DNA of 64,000 bases from Turritopsis dohrnii (taxonomy: Eukaryota; Cnidaria; Hydrozoa; Anthoathecata; Oceaniidae). A model generated the notes under the pieces. That model had not been told where the DNA came from, did not search any database, and worked only from the letters and a program-made list of their open reading frames with translations. Each line of letters starts with the position of its first letter. Position 1 is the first letter of the stretch. The position numbers and the translations under genes are program-made. Below, in pieces: positions 34,014-45,000 of the stretch. Location of the stretch: the NCBI GenBank assembly GCA_027922465.2, contig BQMF02000219.1, forward strand, positions 248,001 to 312,000, given 5' to 3'.

Positions 34014-35922
34014 CATGTATATATATATTATGTACATGTTTCCTTTATAAAAGGGAATTACAATAAAATTTATATTATATATACAGAACTTGAACATGAG
34101 CAGAATGCTCAACTAAAATTAGTTTCTTGTCATAAATATAACATATAACAGAAATAAACTGTAAGCATAATAGCTGACAACACAACACAACAAAACTTAT
34201 ACACATTTAGCCTATTTAAACAAATAATCTTCACGGAAACAGTTACCAGCATGTAAAACCAGGTAAAAAGATTACACTTATATCATTGTGAAACAGAAAC
34301 CCTTAAATTCCCATAACTAAAACGATCACTTTTGGAACGATATCAACCTTGTGCAATCGTGACCAAACATGTACGACAGCAGCCATATTTACATTTGAAA
34401 AAAAAGGGCCCATCTTCGTGCACGAAATATCATCGTACGGAACATAGTCATTTGGAAGCAAAAATGGTCAAGTGAAAATACTGCAAATGAAGTGAAAACA
34501 ATTCTGTTATGAAAATGCTACTTTTTTGTGATTTTAAATAGGTTATTGGTGCTGTTATGTATGCAGTATTAGCAGATGCTAACAATTTTTTATGACGAAC
34601 AAGAGAAGCAAACACAAGAGTTCAGAATTAGAAACCTGTTGTTGATGGTTCTCCTCTATCCTTTTTTTGTTATTTTCGCCTGTCCAATAGCAATAATATA
34701 TCCTGGGTAAAACTTTTTACCAAGTTTAACTTCGAAAACGATGTGTCAAATCCTGTGTTCCCATGTACAAACCCCTGCTGTGACAAAAATTTTAATTTCA
34801 GAGAATTGGAAATGGAAAGTCAGTTAGAGGACCACTCGACCAAAGTCCATCGCTAAAATAATCATGATTTATTATAAAGAATTGCCTCGATAATATTGTT
34901 TTACTTTCCTATTTGAATACATCCGATTGAATGATGATGATCTAGCATAGCATACGTGCTCTAAGGAAAATTTGACACTTTTTTTATTTTTGGGGTAGTG
35001 AAACTTTATATAAAAACAAAACTTTTAACTGCAGCATTTTTTGCCTTTCAGCTTAGTTCTTTAGAAAATGAAGAAAGAAGAAAATGAAGGCAGTTCTCCA
35101 GGGTTCACTTTTCCGGAAACAAAAAAAATATATAGCTGCAAATCCGCAAAATATTTTTTGTGATTGTTTTGACGGCGTCAGTCATAGCTGCATCACCCAA
35201 AAACATTTAGACCTAAAACTTTCGTCACCCCATCACCTGTGATTGAAATAAATTTGCCATGTTTCATTATAATAGATAACAACGATTTAAAATTCTATAT
35301 TTATTCAGCAGAAGCTTTTCGGACTACGTCCATCATCAGTGCATAAAAATACTGTATCGCCGACCCCAGGAGTTAATTTTCCAAAAGGGATGATTTTGGT
35401 TCCCAAGATAATTTCCCAAAAGGGTTGTGTTTGATTTGGGAGGCAATGATTGATTCCCCTGTGATCATTGAAACTGACGTCACACCACATGCTTTTGTAA
35501 TAACCGTGAAAAAAGTGTCTCTCACTTCTACGTGGTTTTACCCGCAACTAAGAACTTGACCGTAAAATTTAATTATATCACTCTCTATAATAAAAGGTAT
35601 ACACAATCGTTTAAGATAAATACTTTTTGTGATGAAAGATTTTTGCAGTCTGTTCCTCCTGTGAATATTTCTAAAATGTAAATTTGACTTGACAGATTTT
35701 ATATCAAGCTATCAGTTCATGTTACTAGTACTAAATGCCCAACAAAGAAAGTTTTGCAATTATCTTTTGAACCATGCAGTCTTCCTTATAACATAAAATT
35801 GTAACAAGAACTCAATCATGTTTGCCTTATAACTTTCTTAGATTAAGCCAATTCTTAGCACTGAGTAAGCTTTCATCTGAGATTATTAATGGATTATGTC
35901 CCTATCCCCTTATTATGTGTCT
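34014..35922. other. Intergenic stretch with repeat remnants
   Basis: No gene. 34390-34450 (CATCTTCGTGCACGAA, CATCGTACGGAAC) recalls the satellite monomer. 34720-35620 is related to 23870-24190. A motif GCAGAAGCTTTTCGGACTAC followed by GTCCATCATCAG at 35309-35340 looks like the end of a dispersed element, but I cannot assign a family. Confidence 0.35.
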
Positions 35923-36386
35923 CAGGGTGGCCACGCCTCCTCTAAAGTCCTCTAAAGTCCTATTTTTGGAAAAATGTCCTCTAAAGTCCTCTATAATCCT
36001 CTAAAAAACTGTTTTTTTGCTAGAATCTCCTCTAAAATCCTATATATTTTTTTCAGGTTACATAAAAAATGCAATGGAATGTTTTTGATAGTAGCCTATA
36101 TTTTTTAAGTTTGAGTTTTATCAGGCCACTCATAATTTGTCATTTAAGGCAGCTGCAAACTGTCAAATATGTTTCGTTTTTTGCATCGATGTTGAATGGT
36201 TTGAAAATTCTTATATTATACGAAAACGAAGTTTGAATAAATGAAAATAAAAATTTGAATCCATCCTATTTTTTCTTCGAAAAATCTTTGTTTTTTTCAG
36301 AAAAATCTTCTAATTTGGAGAAAAAATGTCCTCTAAAGTCCCCCAAAGTCCTCTATTTTTTTCATAAAAATTCTGTGGCCACCCTG
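35923..36386. mobile_element. hAT-like MITE, ends CAGGGTGGCCAC, 5 bp duplication TGTCT
   Basis: A 464 bp element with CAGGGTGGCCAC on the left and GTGGCCACCCTG on the right, flanked by TGTCT on both sides (35918-35922 and 36387-36391). TCCTCTAAAGTCC words repeat behind both ends. No coding sequence. It ends about 100 bp before the POLR2J start codon. Confidence 0.85.
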
Positions 36387-36488
36387 TGTCTTCTTCTTTT
36401 TTTGAATCAAGTTCTTCAGTTTTCTTTCCCCCTTTTTTTCTTTTTTACTTAGACTCTAAATTCCCTTAGTTTAGATTTACTATAGAAC

Positions 36489-36842
36489 ATGAATGCTCCA
36501 GAATCATTTGAACCATTTCTGCTCCTTGATGGAGAAAAGAAAATTAATATTACAAAGGATACAAAAGTACCTAATGCCGCACATTTTACCGTAATGAAAG
36601 AAGATCACACGCTTGGAAATTTACTTCGTGCTCAGTTACTCAAAGATCCGCAAGTTATATTTGCTGGATATAGGGTTCCACATCCACTGGAACACAAGTT
36701 CAATTTGAGAGTGCAAACAACTCATGATTACAGCCCACAGGAAGCCTTCACCAGTGCCATTACAGACTTGATCAGTGAAGTTTCTTTATTAGAAGAACGC
36801 TTTCGTGCTGCTTTAAAAGAAAAGAAAGAGGGCTTGGAATAG
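36489..36842 (+). CDS. POLR2J: RNA polymerase II subunit RPB11 (POLR2J), single exon
   Basis: A 117-residue frame, the same length as human POLR2J and collinear throughout: [12 protein letters not shown], then [19 protein letters not shown], then [20 protein letters not shown], then [13 protein letters not shown], then [20 protein letters not shown] and a C-terminal helix ending KEGLE. RPB11 pairs with RPB3 through the alpha-NTD-like fold (LGNLL is the alpha motif) to start assembly of the Pol II core. No intron interrupts the coding part, unlike its neighbours. It does not look like a recent retrocopy, as no poly(A) tail or frame damage is seen. The start is certain from conservation. VPS37A begins 635 bp downstream on the same strand. 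Confidence 0.96.
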   Translation: MNAPESFEPFLLLDGEKKINITKDTKVPNAAHFTVMKEDHTLGNLLRAQLLKDPQVIFAGYRVPHPLEHKFNLRVQTTHDYSPQEAFTSAITDLISEVSLLEERFRAALKEKKEGLE

Positions 36843-37476
36843 TTGTATGATTACTATTGTTGGATTGTATAAAACCACTGTATTGAAAGTTAAACATATC
36901 GCAATTCCAGTGAAATTGACTGGAAAGTATGGCATTTTGACATAACAGTTGGATTTTTACTTGCTCTGTAAACATTTATATAGAAAACAAATTCTGTAAC
37001 CTGATTTGAATTAAACTGGAAAGTAGATGTTTTTTTACTTATATACTTTTCATTTGCGGTGTTTAGAAGTAGGACATATAGATACAAATCTCCAAATAAT
37101 TTGCGTAAAGGTTGGCAGAAAATTGTGAAGGTTTATTTATATGAATAATTTTATGATATCTTTCATAAGTTTACAAGAGTATTTTTCTTTTCACTATTTT
37201 TTTCCCTCGCTTGAGGGTCTGCACATGTTAAGATGGTAACGAATAGCTATGTTTATGACAAGGTTTTATACATTTACCAGCTGGATAACTTTTTGGACCC
37301 AGTATGTAACACTTTCCTTGAACTTCTTAAATGTTCTCATCTCTTCTTCATTCCAATATTTTGGCAGTGAACGTTTGTTTTTTTTTTACTGTTAGTTGAA
37401 TGCTGATGACTTTGCACCCTGTAACCTCCACATATTCATTTTGTTTTTAGTTTCACTTTAGCAAAATTAACAAAAT

Positions 37477-40400
37477 ATGAGTTGGTTATTCAGCAAAAGT
37501 TCTTCAAGTCCGTTGCCAGCAGCAACACCCTTGCAACAACAAAGACTGAAGCAAATCAAAAGTTTGATGCAGAATAATCACAAGTAATGTTGTTATTTCA
37601 ATTTAGTTTGGCAATGCAATGTAAGGCTTCATTTAATGTTCACACTACTGAAAATTGCTGTGTGCATACAGATTATTTTCTAACTATAAAGGATAACAAT
37701 GAAGCTTTGTTTATAGTTCAAAAAACCAAAGTTACCTAAATTTTATTGGTTATTTTTTCATTATATTTCAGTGTTGTTGAACTCAAAAGGGATGCAGAAT
37801 ACACAGTTTCTTTTCAAAGCTCTTCGAAAACCATAATACTGATGATGTAAGTATTCAGAGATGTTATGTGGATATCTTTTTCAACATTACTTTAGATTCA
37901 ATAGTTCTCTACCTAGTAGCTGTAGCTCTCTGCCTAGTAGTGGCTTCGGCCTTGCAGGGAGTAACCTTTTTTTCAAAAATTTAATAAGTTACCATTTGTA
38001 ATCAGTTTGACATTGCTTGCAGAGCAAATTTGTGTACTGCTGAGTTTAACAGAATCAAAAATAGACCTTTGAACCAATCACAAGGGCATTGATTTCTTCA
38101 CTTCCCTAAATAAAAACGCTTAATTTCACCGCTTGTGCCAATGCCCATGTCTGTTCCATGATTAAAGTATGATATTCAAGGTCATCAAAATAATGTACAC
38201 AGTCAAAAACCAAAGTAATACTGCTAGTAAACAAGTTCGTTTTCACTTATTGGATATTTTTAGGCCATACCACATGATATATATTATGTATCGAAAGCTA
38301 TGATGTCTTTCATTGATTTCTCCTTAGAACACTTCCTCCACAGTTTCCCCATGAGAAACCTCATGTTCATGTACAGCCTCACTTCAGGCATCCTTGGGTT
38401 GATGGACAGGTAGGTGTTGAACATATTACATTCGTAGTTGTTACATATTACATTCAGCTGGCTTGCATAATTTGGTGTAACTTAAAATCTGTTATGTGAA
38501 AACTATTGTTTTTTAAGGTATTAATGATTAATAATTAATGACAAGGTGAATTGGGACACTTAGGTGAATTGGGACAAAAAGTGTTACAGACAAATTGAGC
38601 AGCATTTCTTCTGTAGAGTAACTAAGAATGATAAAAACTAGTTAAAGAGGACCATTGGTTATACTTTGACAAGATCTGTTTATCATCAATTTAACTCTTT
38701 AATATACCGGCTTTTGAAATATTTTGTTTTTATAGAAAATTTAAAATGCCCAAAAATACGCCCAAAAAATTTATATCGGTTCTACAACAAAGGATGTTGT
38801 CAAGGATCTAGTGTAGCCTTATTCCACCAATAGGTTATGCCTTAAAAAAATTTAAGAGTTTAAGTTTTGTGTTACTCCAAAATGGTGTTAATCATGATAG
38901 TGTCGTAACATGGGGTGAAGTGGGACAAGTAAGATATTGGTAAATGAGTTGGAAGTTATTGAATTTTTAAAAATTGAAATTGTTATGAAATTCAAATACC
39001 CAAAACCACATCAAAAGTGGAAGAAAGTGGGTGTAGCACCTGGAAAAAGCATTTGTTCGAAGGATTTTGAGCAGTCATCAGCAGAATCTGAAAACTCTGA
39101 ATCTGAAAATTTTGAACCTGAAGAGGAAAATGGTTCAATTGAAGACTATGATGATGCTATCAAGATAGACCAATGGGTGAAAGTTTTTTACGAAGAAGAG
39201 ATTTTTGTCAGGACTGTACAAGAAAAGCAAATGTTTGAGGTAAAAGAAGTTCAATGCCTTAACCATCCATTTGGTTTTAAAATGCCACAGCTGTTAGAAC
39301 ATGAAAATGCAGCTGTTTTTTACGAGAAACTTTATGAGACAGATGTGACATCAACAATTAAGAAGTTTGGACGAGGTTGGAAATACGTTTTATGAATATA
39401 CACTGATGCAGAAAGCCTTTTTTGTTTGTTTATCATTAGTCTATAGGCTTCTTCTATCCCAAATCTCCCCAGCAGTGTCCCATTACACACCACAGTTTGA
39501 AACCGATTTTTTGTAGGTACTTGACTGTTGATTGAGGAAGTTTTTTTTAAAAAAGGTGGAACCAGAAGCCATCAGTTTATGTTAGTTCATTTTATTTGAA
39601 AAGTATTCTGTAAGGCTGTATTTTTAAAGAAATAAATGTTTCTTACTGTTCCCATGCAATGAGTAATTGAATATCAAAACTGTCCCGATTCACCCCGTCC
39701 CACGGTGCTGCTCAAAAAAATAATGTGCTAAATAATCAACTTTATTTCTGTAGATGCGAGTGACTGGTTCATCTGGATTAAATACTGTAAGTGTGACAGT
39801 CCAGCGACATGATTTAAACAACGTTTGTTTTTTGGGGATCATTTAGGTATTATTTATATATACATTTTTAGTTTTATATGCATTCGGACTTGGGGAAGGT
39901 TATCCATCAGATCGTAAAAGAATTCAAAAAACATCCTCCTCAATTTTCATCACCTCGGTAAGTGACCTTTTTGATTATTGAATAATTGATTTTCAAGATT
40001 GTTGCAACAGTGGAAACCTGACCATTCTCGATGACATTTTCAATTAATATCATCAAAGAATTGGGATAAGGTTGATTTGCTTATGATGAGGGATAATTTC
40101 ATTGTGTTTCAGAATAGCAGATGTGTCTGATCAGAACAATTATTCAAGATCTTATAGTCCTGCACCTGTAACAACGAGTACCATCCCTGTTCATGAAAAT
40201 GAGAGACCGCCAGTCTACAGCAGCGTACATCAGGTGAATATCTTCACGCTAATCACTGTACACCTATTTAAACTAAGCAACCAAGAGTTTTCTGATGTTG
40301 GGCTTTCATCTCAAATTAGGCAATCGTCTTACCACCCAGAGAAACTTAGAACATTATTCACCCAGTGTGTCTGAAATAGGTAGATACACTGTGTGTTGGT

Positions 40401-42048
40401 GTTATAGCAGGACTGGGCTGAGGGTTGTCTTGCTGAATGGTCCAGCTAAACCATCCTTACAACTGTTGTAACAACAACTTTTGTTTAATGTAACAACCAT
40501 ACCCAGTCGGCAAAATCGCCAAAAAGTCACTGTGACGGAGAGAATTTTTATTCAAATTGTGTGCATATGTCTATAGAAATGCACTCCTTCGCAGAGATTT
40601 TTTAACAAATGTGACTCACAAAGTAACGTTAATGTCTTTACTGTTTCGAATTTTTTGCTTTTTTTTTTTAGGTTGTCTCTAGCAACACATCTGATGGCAT
40701 CAATGAAATAGAAAAGATTGTGAACAAGTTATCACAGCTCCAGTATGTGAATCTAATGTGGTGGTGGCGTGATATGAGATTGTGTTTTATATATATGATT
40801 TTCAAGTTTTAACATTTTTTAACATAGGAAAGATGAGCTGGAAAAGATTTCCAACAACCCTGATTTGTTGCTAGAAGATATAATGCAAATGGAAGCGGTA
40901 TGTTATCATCATGTTATTTCTCCATCTTATTAAACATGATCATAAATTTCTCCCTCATTCAGTTTACATCAATCTAACTGCTGGCCATCTCTTGCTGATC
41001 TCTTGGTTCTGTTCTTAGGTGCTCGATCTGCAAAACCAGAGACAGAAACTTGTGGAAGAAAATGCAGAGCTTGCTAGTAAGTCGTGTTTACCTCGGTTTG
41101 TTAACATTCTTCAGACAAAGAAACATGGCGCGTGTTGACCGTTTGGACGGCAGTTGAACAGAATAGAAAGTGGACGGTTTGATTAGCCAAAGTTCTCTGC
41201 AAGTGGTCGAGTACAAAGAAATATTTTCTCATAACATTCAAGTGTTGGTTAACACCTGTGTTTTAACTTTCTACAACAAAATTGTAATTGTGTTTAGAAA
41301 TGAACATGAGACTGGAACCGACCATAGATGATTTAAAAGTTGATCTTAAAGAACTATATGATAAATATCAAGACCTGTATCAGGCATTCCAGGAGAAATC
41401 ACGAACGCAAGATGAGTTATCACAGGTAGAATCTTCAGTTTTCTTTATAGAACTTTCAATCATAGTGTGACCATGGATATACGGATTTCCTTCCACAGTT
41501 CTCAAAATGCTTATTTTAACTCTCCGACAACAATAACAACAACAACAATAACAACAATAACAACAACAACAACAACAACAATAAACATATGCATGATTTG
41601 AGATTGAAATCTTATTTTTTTTATGTGTTTTTTTTTTCAGGTTTATGAGATTAGCAACATTTCCACTAATCTTCGAATCAGTGTCCTACAAGCTGAAGAA
41701 GAATCCGAAGCTATTGCAGAAAGTTTTTTAAATGGTACGAGAATGTTCGAATCGTTTGATGCAGGGCCTCGAATGTTGTGTAGATATTCGATAGTTGTTT
41801 ATTTACAGGTGATATAACGCTGGATGGATTTCTGACGAGTTTCTTGCAGAAGAGAAAAGTATGATTTTACTTGAAACTTAAATATAATGAACGCTTTAAA
41901 ACATTGATTATTGCTTTGTTTGTTTGTTTGTTTGTTTGTTTGTTTATTTGTTTGTTTGTTTGTTTGTTTGTTTGTTTGTTTGTTTGTTTAGGAATGTCAT
42001 TTGAAACGGACGAAAGAAGAACGTTTGAAATTTATCCAATCGTATTAA
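37477..42048 (+). CDS. VPS37A: VPS37A, ESCRT-I subunit, 13 exons
   Basis: Exons 37477-37583, 37772-37846, 38328-38409, 39754-39786, 39872-39957, 40113-40233, 40672-40742, 40828-40897, 41019-41076, 41298-41425, 41641-41734, 41809-41858 and 41992-42048 give 343 residues (human 397). The N-terminus MSWLFSKSSSSPLPAATPLQ matches VPS37A, followed by the UEV-like domain (LPPQFPHEKPHVHVQPHFRH, PWVDGQ; LGKVIHQIVKEF), a Pro/Ser-rich linker, and the C-terminal mod(r)/VPS37 coiled-coil (NPDLLLEDIMQMEAVLDLQN; LRISVLQAEEESEAIAESFL; GFLTSFLQKRKECHLKRTKE). With TSG101, VPS28 and MVB12 it forms ESCRT-I, which sorts ubiquitinated cargo into multivesicular bodies. Intron 3 carries a transposon remnant and the last intron a (GTTT)n tract that abuts the acceptor. 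Phases agree at every junction. Confidence 0.95.
38544..39712. mobile_element. Decayed DNA element in VPS37A intron 3
   Basis: GGTGAATTGGGACA occurs twice at the left (38546-38577) and in inverse, diverged form at the right (CTGTCCCGATTCACCCCGTC, 39681-39700), with additional copies inside (GGTGAAGTGGGACAAG; AAATCTCCCCAGCAGTGTCC). This suggests a DNA transposon with such ends. I find no transposase core and no clean target duplication. Confidence 0.5.
38937..39395 (+). CDS. Transposon-type ORF remnant, function unknown
   Basis: An open frame of 152 codons; the first in-frame ATG is at 38982, so perhaps 137 residues. It has an acidic Ser/Glu-rich stretch (SAESENSESENFEPEEENGS) and then KIDQWVKVFYEEEIFVRTVQ, VKEVQCLNHPFGFKMPQ and AAVFYEKLY. 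The W-V-x-V-x-Y...E-V...F-x-x-P pattern resembles the small C-terminal domain that follows the transposase in several invertebrate DNA elements (DWVLVxYDxxxFPGxV type). It lies inside a VPS37A intron in an element with repeated GTGAATTGGGACA ends, so a host exon is unlikely. Weak assignment. Confidence 0.45.
   Translation: MVNELEVIEFLKIEIVMKFKYPKPHQKWKKVGVAPGKSICSKDFEQSSAESENSESENFEPEEENGSIEDYDDAIKIDQWVKVFYEEEIFVRTVQEKQMFEVKEVQCLNHPFGFKMPQLLEHENAAVFYEKLYETDVTSTIKKFGRGWKYVL
41527..41582. repeat. (CAA/CAATAA)n microsatellite
   Basis: ACAACAATAACAAC-type trinucleotide tract in a VPS37A intron. Confidence 0.9.
41915..41991. repeat. (GTTT)n microsatellite forming the tract before the last VPS37A exon
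   Basis: About 19 GTTT units, one interrupted, run straight into the acceptor TTTAG of the final VPS37A exon. The repeat therefore doubles as the polypyrimidine tract. Confidence 0.9.
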
Positions 42049-45000
42049 AGAAATGTTACGCAAGACTCAACTTGGTAACAACCTGATCCTTTGGATACTC
42101 TCGCAGCAGAAGTTGGATTGGATTGGATTGGGTTCTTTACTCTTGGGATTTGTTTATTTGAAGTATAGGGTTGAACAGTCTGAGTTCTGTTTGAACTTAC
42201 TATTTTTAGAGATTAAGTTCTTAGTAACCTCTTAGTAACCTCTTCGATTTCTTAATCTACGTTTCGACAGTTTCAGTGTTGGTTGCCATGGTTTCAGTTA
42301 ATCTTAAATAGAAGAACGACATGCGAAGCGTTCTCGTTTCCAAGTAGAAACACATGTTAGTCGATTGATTGTAGTCGCCCTGTTTTTTCCTTTACGTTCT
42401 TCGAAGTGTGACCAAGGTTTTCCTTTGAACTTAATTGTTTAATGATCAGCTGCCAATATGGTAATTCGAATCTAGCTATATTGGTGGTTAAAATGAGGCT
42501 GATTTATTGACGAAAGTTATAAGAAGAGAAAAGGTACGTCAAATGCTCTTTTGGAAAATATTGTCAAGCATAAAAGTGCATTTTATTGGCCAACCAAGAT
42601 GCATACCAGGTTGGCCGTCCACACTACTTAATGGAGTTTTCTTCTCTGTTGAAACACTTTCTTCTTTCCCCCTTTGTGATAACAGTGTTGCCATGAAAAT
42701 GGTGTCTCAGCGTAGAATGACCATCTTTCGTAAATTTCAAACAGTCTTCACTGGAATGGTAGCTATAATTATTAGAACAGAAGAATTTGAAAACAATATA
42801 AAATTATTTATATAATCCAGGTCTATTTTCTGCTGACGTATGCAGTAGTTCTCGCCTGTGGTTTATTCAACATGAGTTCTAGTGTTTTCTAATTGATAGT
42901 ATGGAGTGTTGAGGTGTTCTTCTCTCTACGCTGTAATGTGTTAGACTGAGCTGAGCTTATGGTTCGGCTTAACCGCAAATGTTTTGATTGCGCATGCTCG
43001 TAGTTATTCGAACATGCGCAGTGGCATTTCCCAACCCTAACGGTGAATTTTCACTGGATGTAGGTGTAAAAAAACTCACGTTGATAGGCCGAGGTTGAGG
43101 TTTTCATTCCTGCTGTGAACGTCACTTTATGCGACCAGAATGAAACATTCATGGAAAATGCGTTTCACTCTGTGATCCACAACTACATAGTATGTCTTCA
43201 GAAATAATTTCGAAGTGAAATTCTGATGGCAATGCCGCTTATACTCTTAAGTAGTAACATGGAATACGTGGATATTTATAAAAAACGAAAGATATTTCTA
43301 AAGTTTTATTTGTTATTTAATATTTACTTGTTTCATTCCGTTTGTAATACAGAGCTTGGGTTTTGTTTGATATCTTTTATGTTTCTATGGTTACAGACCT
43401 TGTTGCTATATGCAGCATATGGCAGTGTGTGGATGGAGATTAGCTTTCAAATAAAAGTCAAGTGAGATTTTTAACACGCTTTCTATTTTACTCTAATCTA
43501 ATTGCAGACGGTTTTGTGAATAAATTGAATCTTAATTGCTAAGTGTTTTCGTTTTTAAAAGTTCTTGTGAAAGAAGCTAGTTACTTAACGGAACGTAATA
43601 TACCACGCGGAATGTTATATTACGCATGCGTAAAATGAGTGTTATTCAAATTTCGACGGAAAAATTCTTGTCAGAACTCACGGAAATAACGCCTGGAGTT
43701 TTTTTGAACTGTTTATGGCGGAAAACGTTAAAATTCATAAAAACCACATGCAGTAAAAAAAGAAGAAAAGATGAAACCAACGAATTGCGATGTTTTTGTT
43801 AAAATTTATTCATAATGTTTTGAAGGTGTTGAGAGAGCAAAAAAAAACTTGATAGCAAGTATTGATAGATACCCGTGTTGAAAGAAAAGAAGACGACTGG
43901 TAAGATGGATGTGTTCTCTCGTATATTTTTAATGGGTTTTTTTTCTCATATTCTTTATCTTTACTGACTATTCGTAGCAAAATGTTCTCCATCGTCCTCT
44001 ACAGTCATGCTCTCCTCCTTTCGTCTTTTTGAAGCAATTGTGACAATTCCTGACAAGACACGTTGTGTAACCAAAGAAAACAGTTTTGTTTGAAAATCAA
44101 CGAAATATCACGACCTCTGCAGATTTCATATTATAACATTTTGAAGGACTGGGTACGAGTCCATTTTTAGTCGAATATTCATATAGAGTATTCTGTCAGT
44201 ATATTCAAATGTGAGGCATCTTTCTTAATCTGTGAATAAAAGATATCCAGGTAGCGCCAGTCTTATCCGTCAAACCACGTCATACCGGGTTCCATGTAAG
44301 CGTCGCATATCTTTGAAGTCGCGGTTTCAATTATTAACAAGATGGTGAAAATGTAGTGAAAGTAGTTTGTGTGTGACGCCAAGAAGAAAAAAAGTTTTTC
44401 TACCAGGAAACGTTCTCTTCATAAGGACAGAGTAAACATGGAGGTAAATAGTTATATGAATGCTTTCTTTTGCTTGTCACAACATTTGACAAAACTAAAA
44501 GCAACTTCATTCCCAGATCGACAAGCAAGACCGATGATCACATAAGAGAAATTAAGGAGTAACTGAAAACTGATGTTTTAGTTAAATGCATGATTTTACT
44601 GTTTATGTTCTTTGAAAGATTTAAATTCAGAATAAAAAAAGCTTAATTTACAACATTTCTATTCAAAGCGTCCTTTAGATATTTTTTAAAACATTTTTTT
44701 AATATAACACTGTAAAAAAGACGAGTTAGTTTGGCGAAAAGATCTTGTCTTATATTCTGCCGAGGAAACAAGAATGGTTAACTACTAGAGCTAGAAGAAA
44801 AGTGATGATCACATAGATATTATTCAAGGTATGAATCGCTCTATCAAACATCTGTGCAGGAGAGTAAGTAAAAACAGATTTATACGTCATCAAAGTGCAG
44901 AAAAGCGGAGGAGAGCAGTAGATTTCTTTGAAAGAAACTTTTCACAATCCTCATAAGTTTTTTCAGGGTTAGGCTTTTATTCAGTATGGCTTATCAAATG

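Noticed and set aside
36489..42048. POLR2J and VPS37A as a trans-spliced operon
   Set aside because: They are on the same strand but separated by about 630 bp, with a plain upstream region. No spliced-leader acceptor can be shown from sequence alone.
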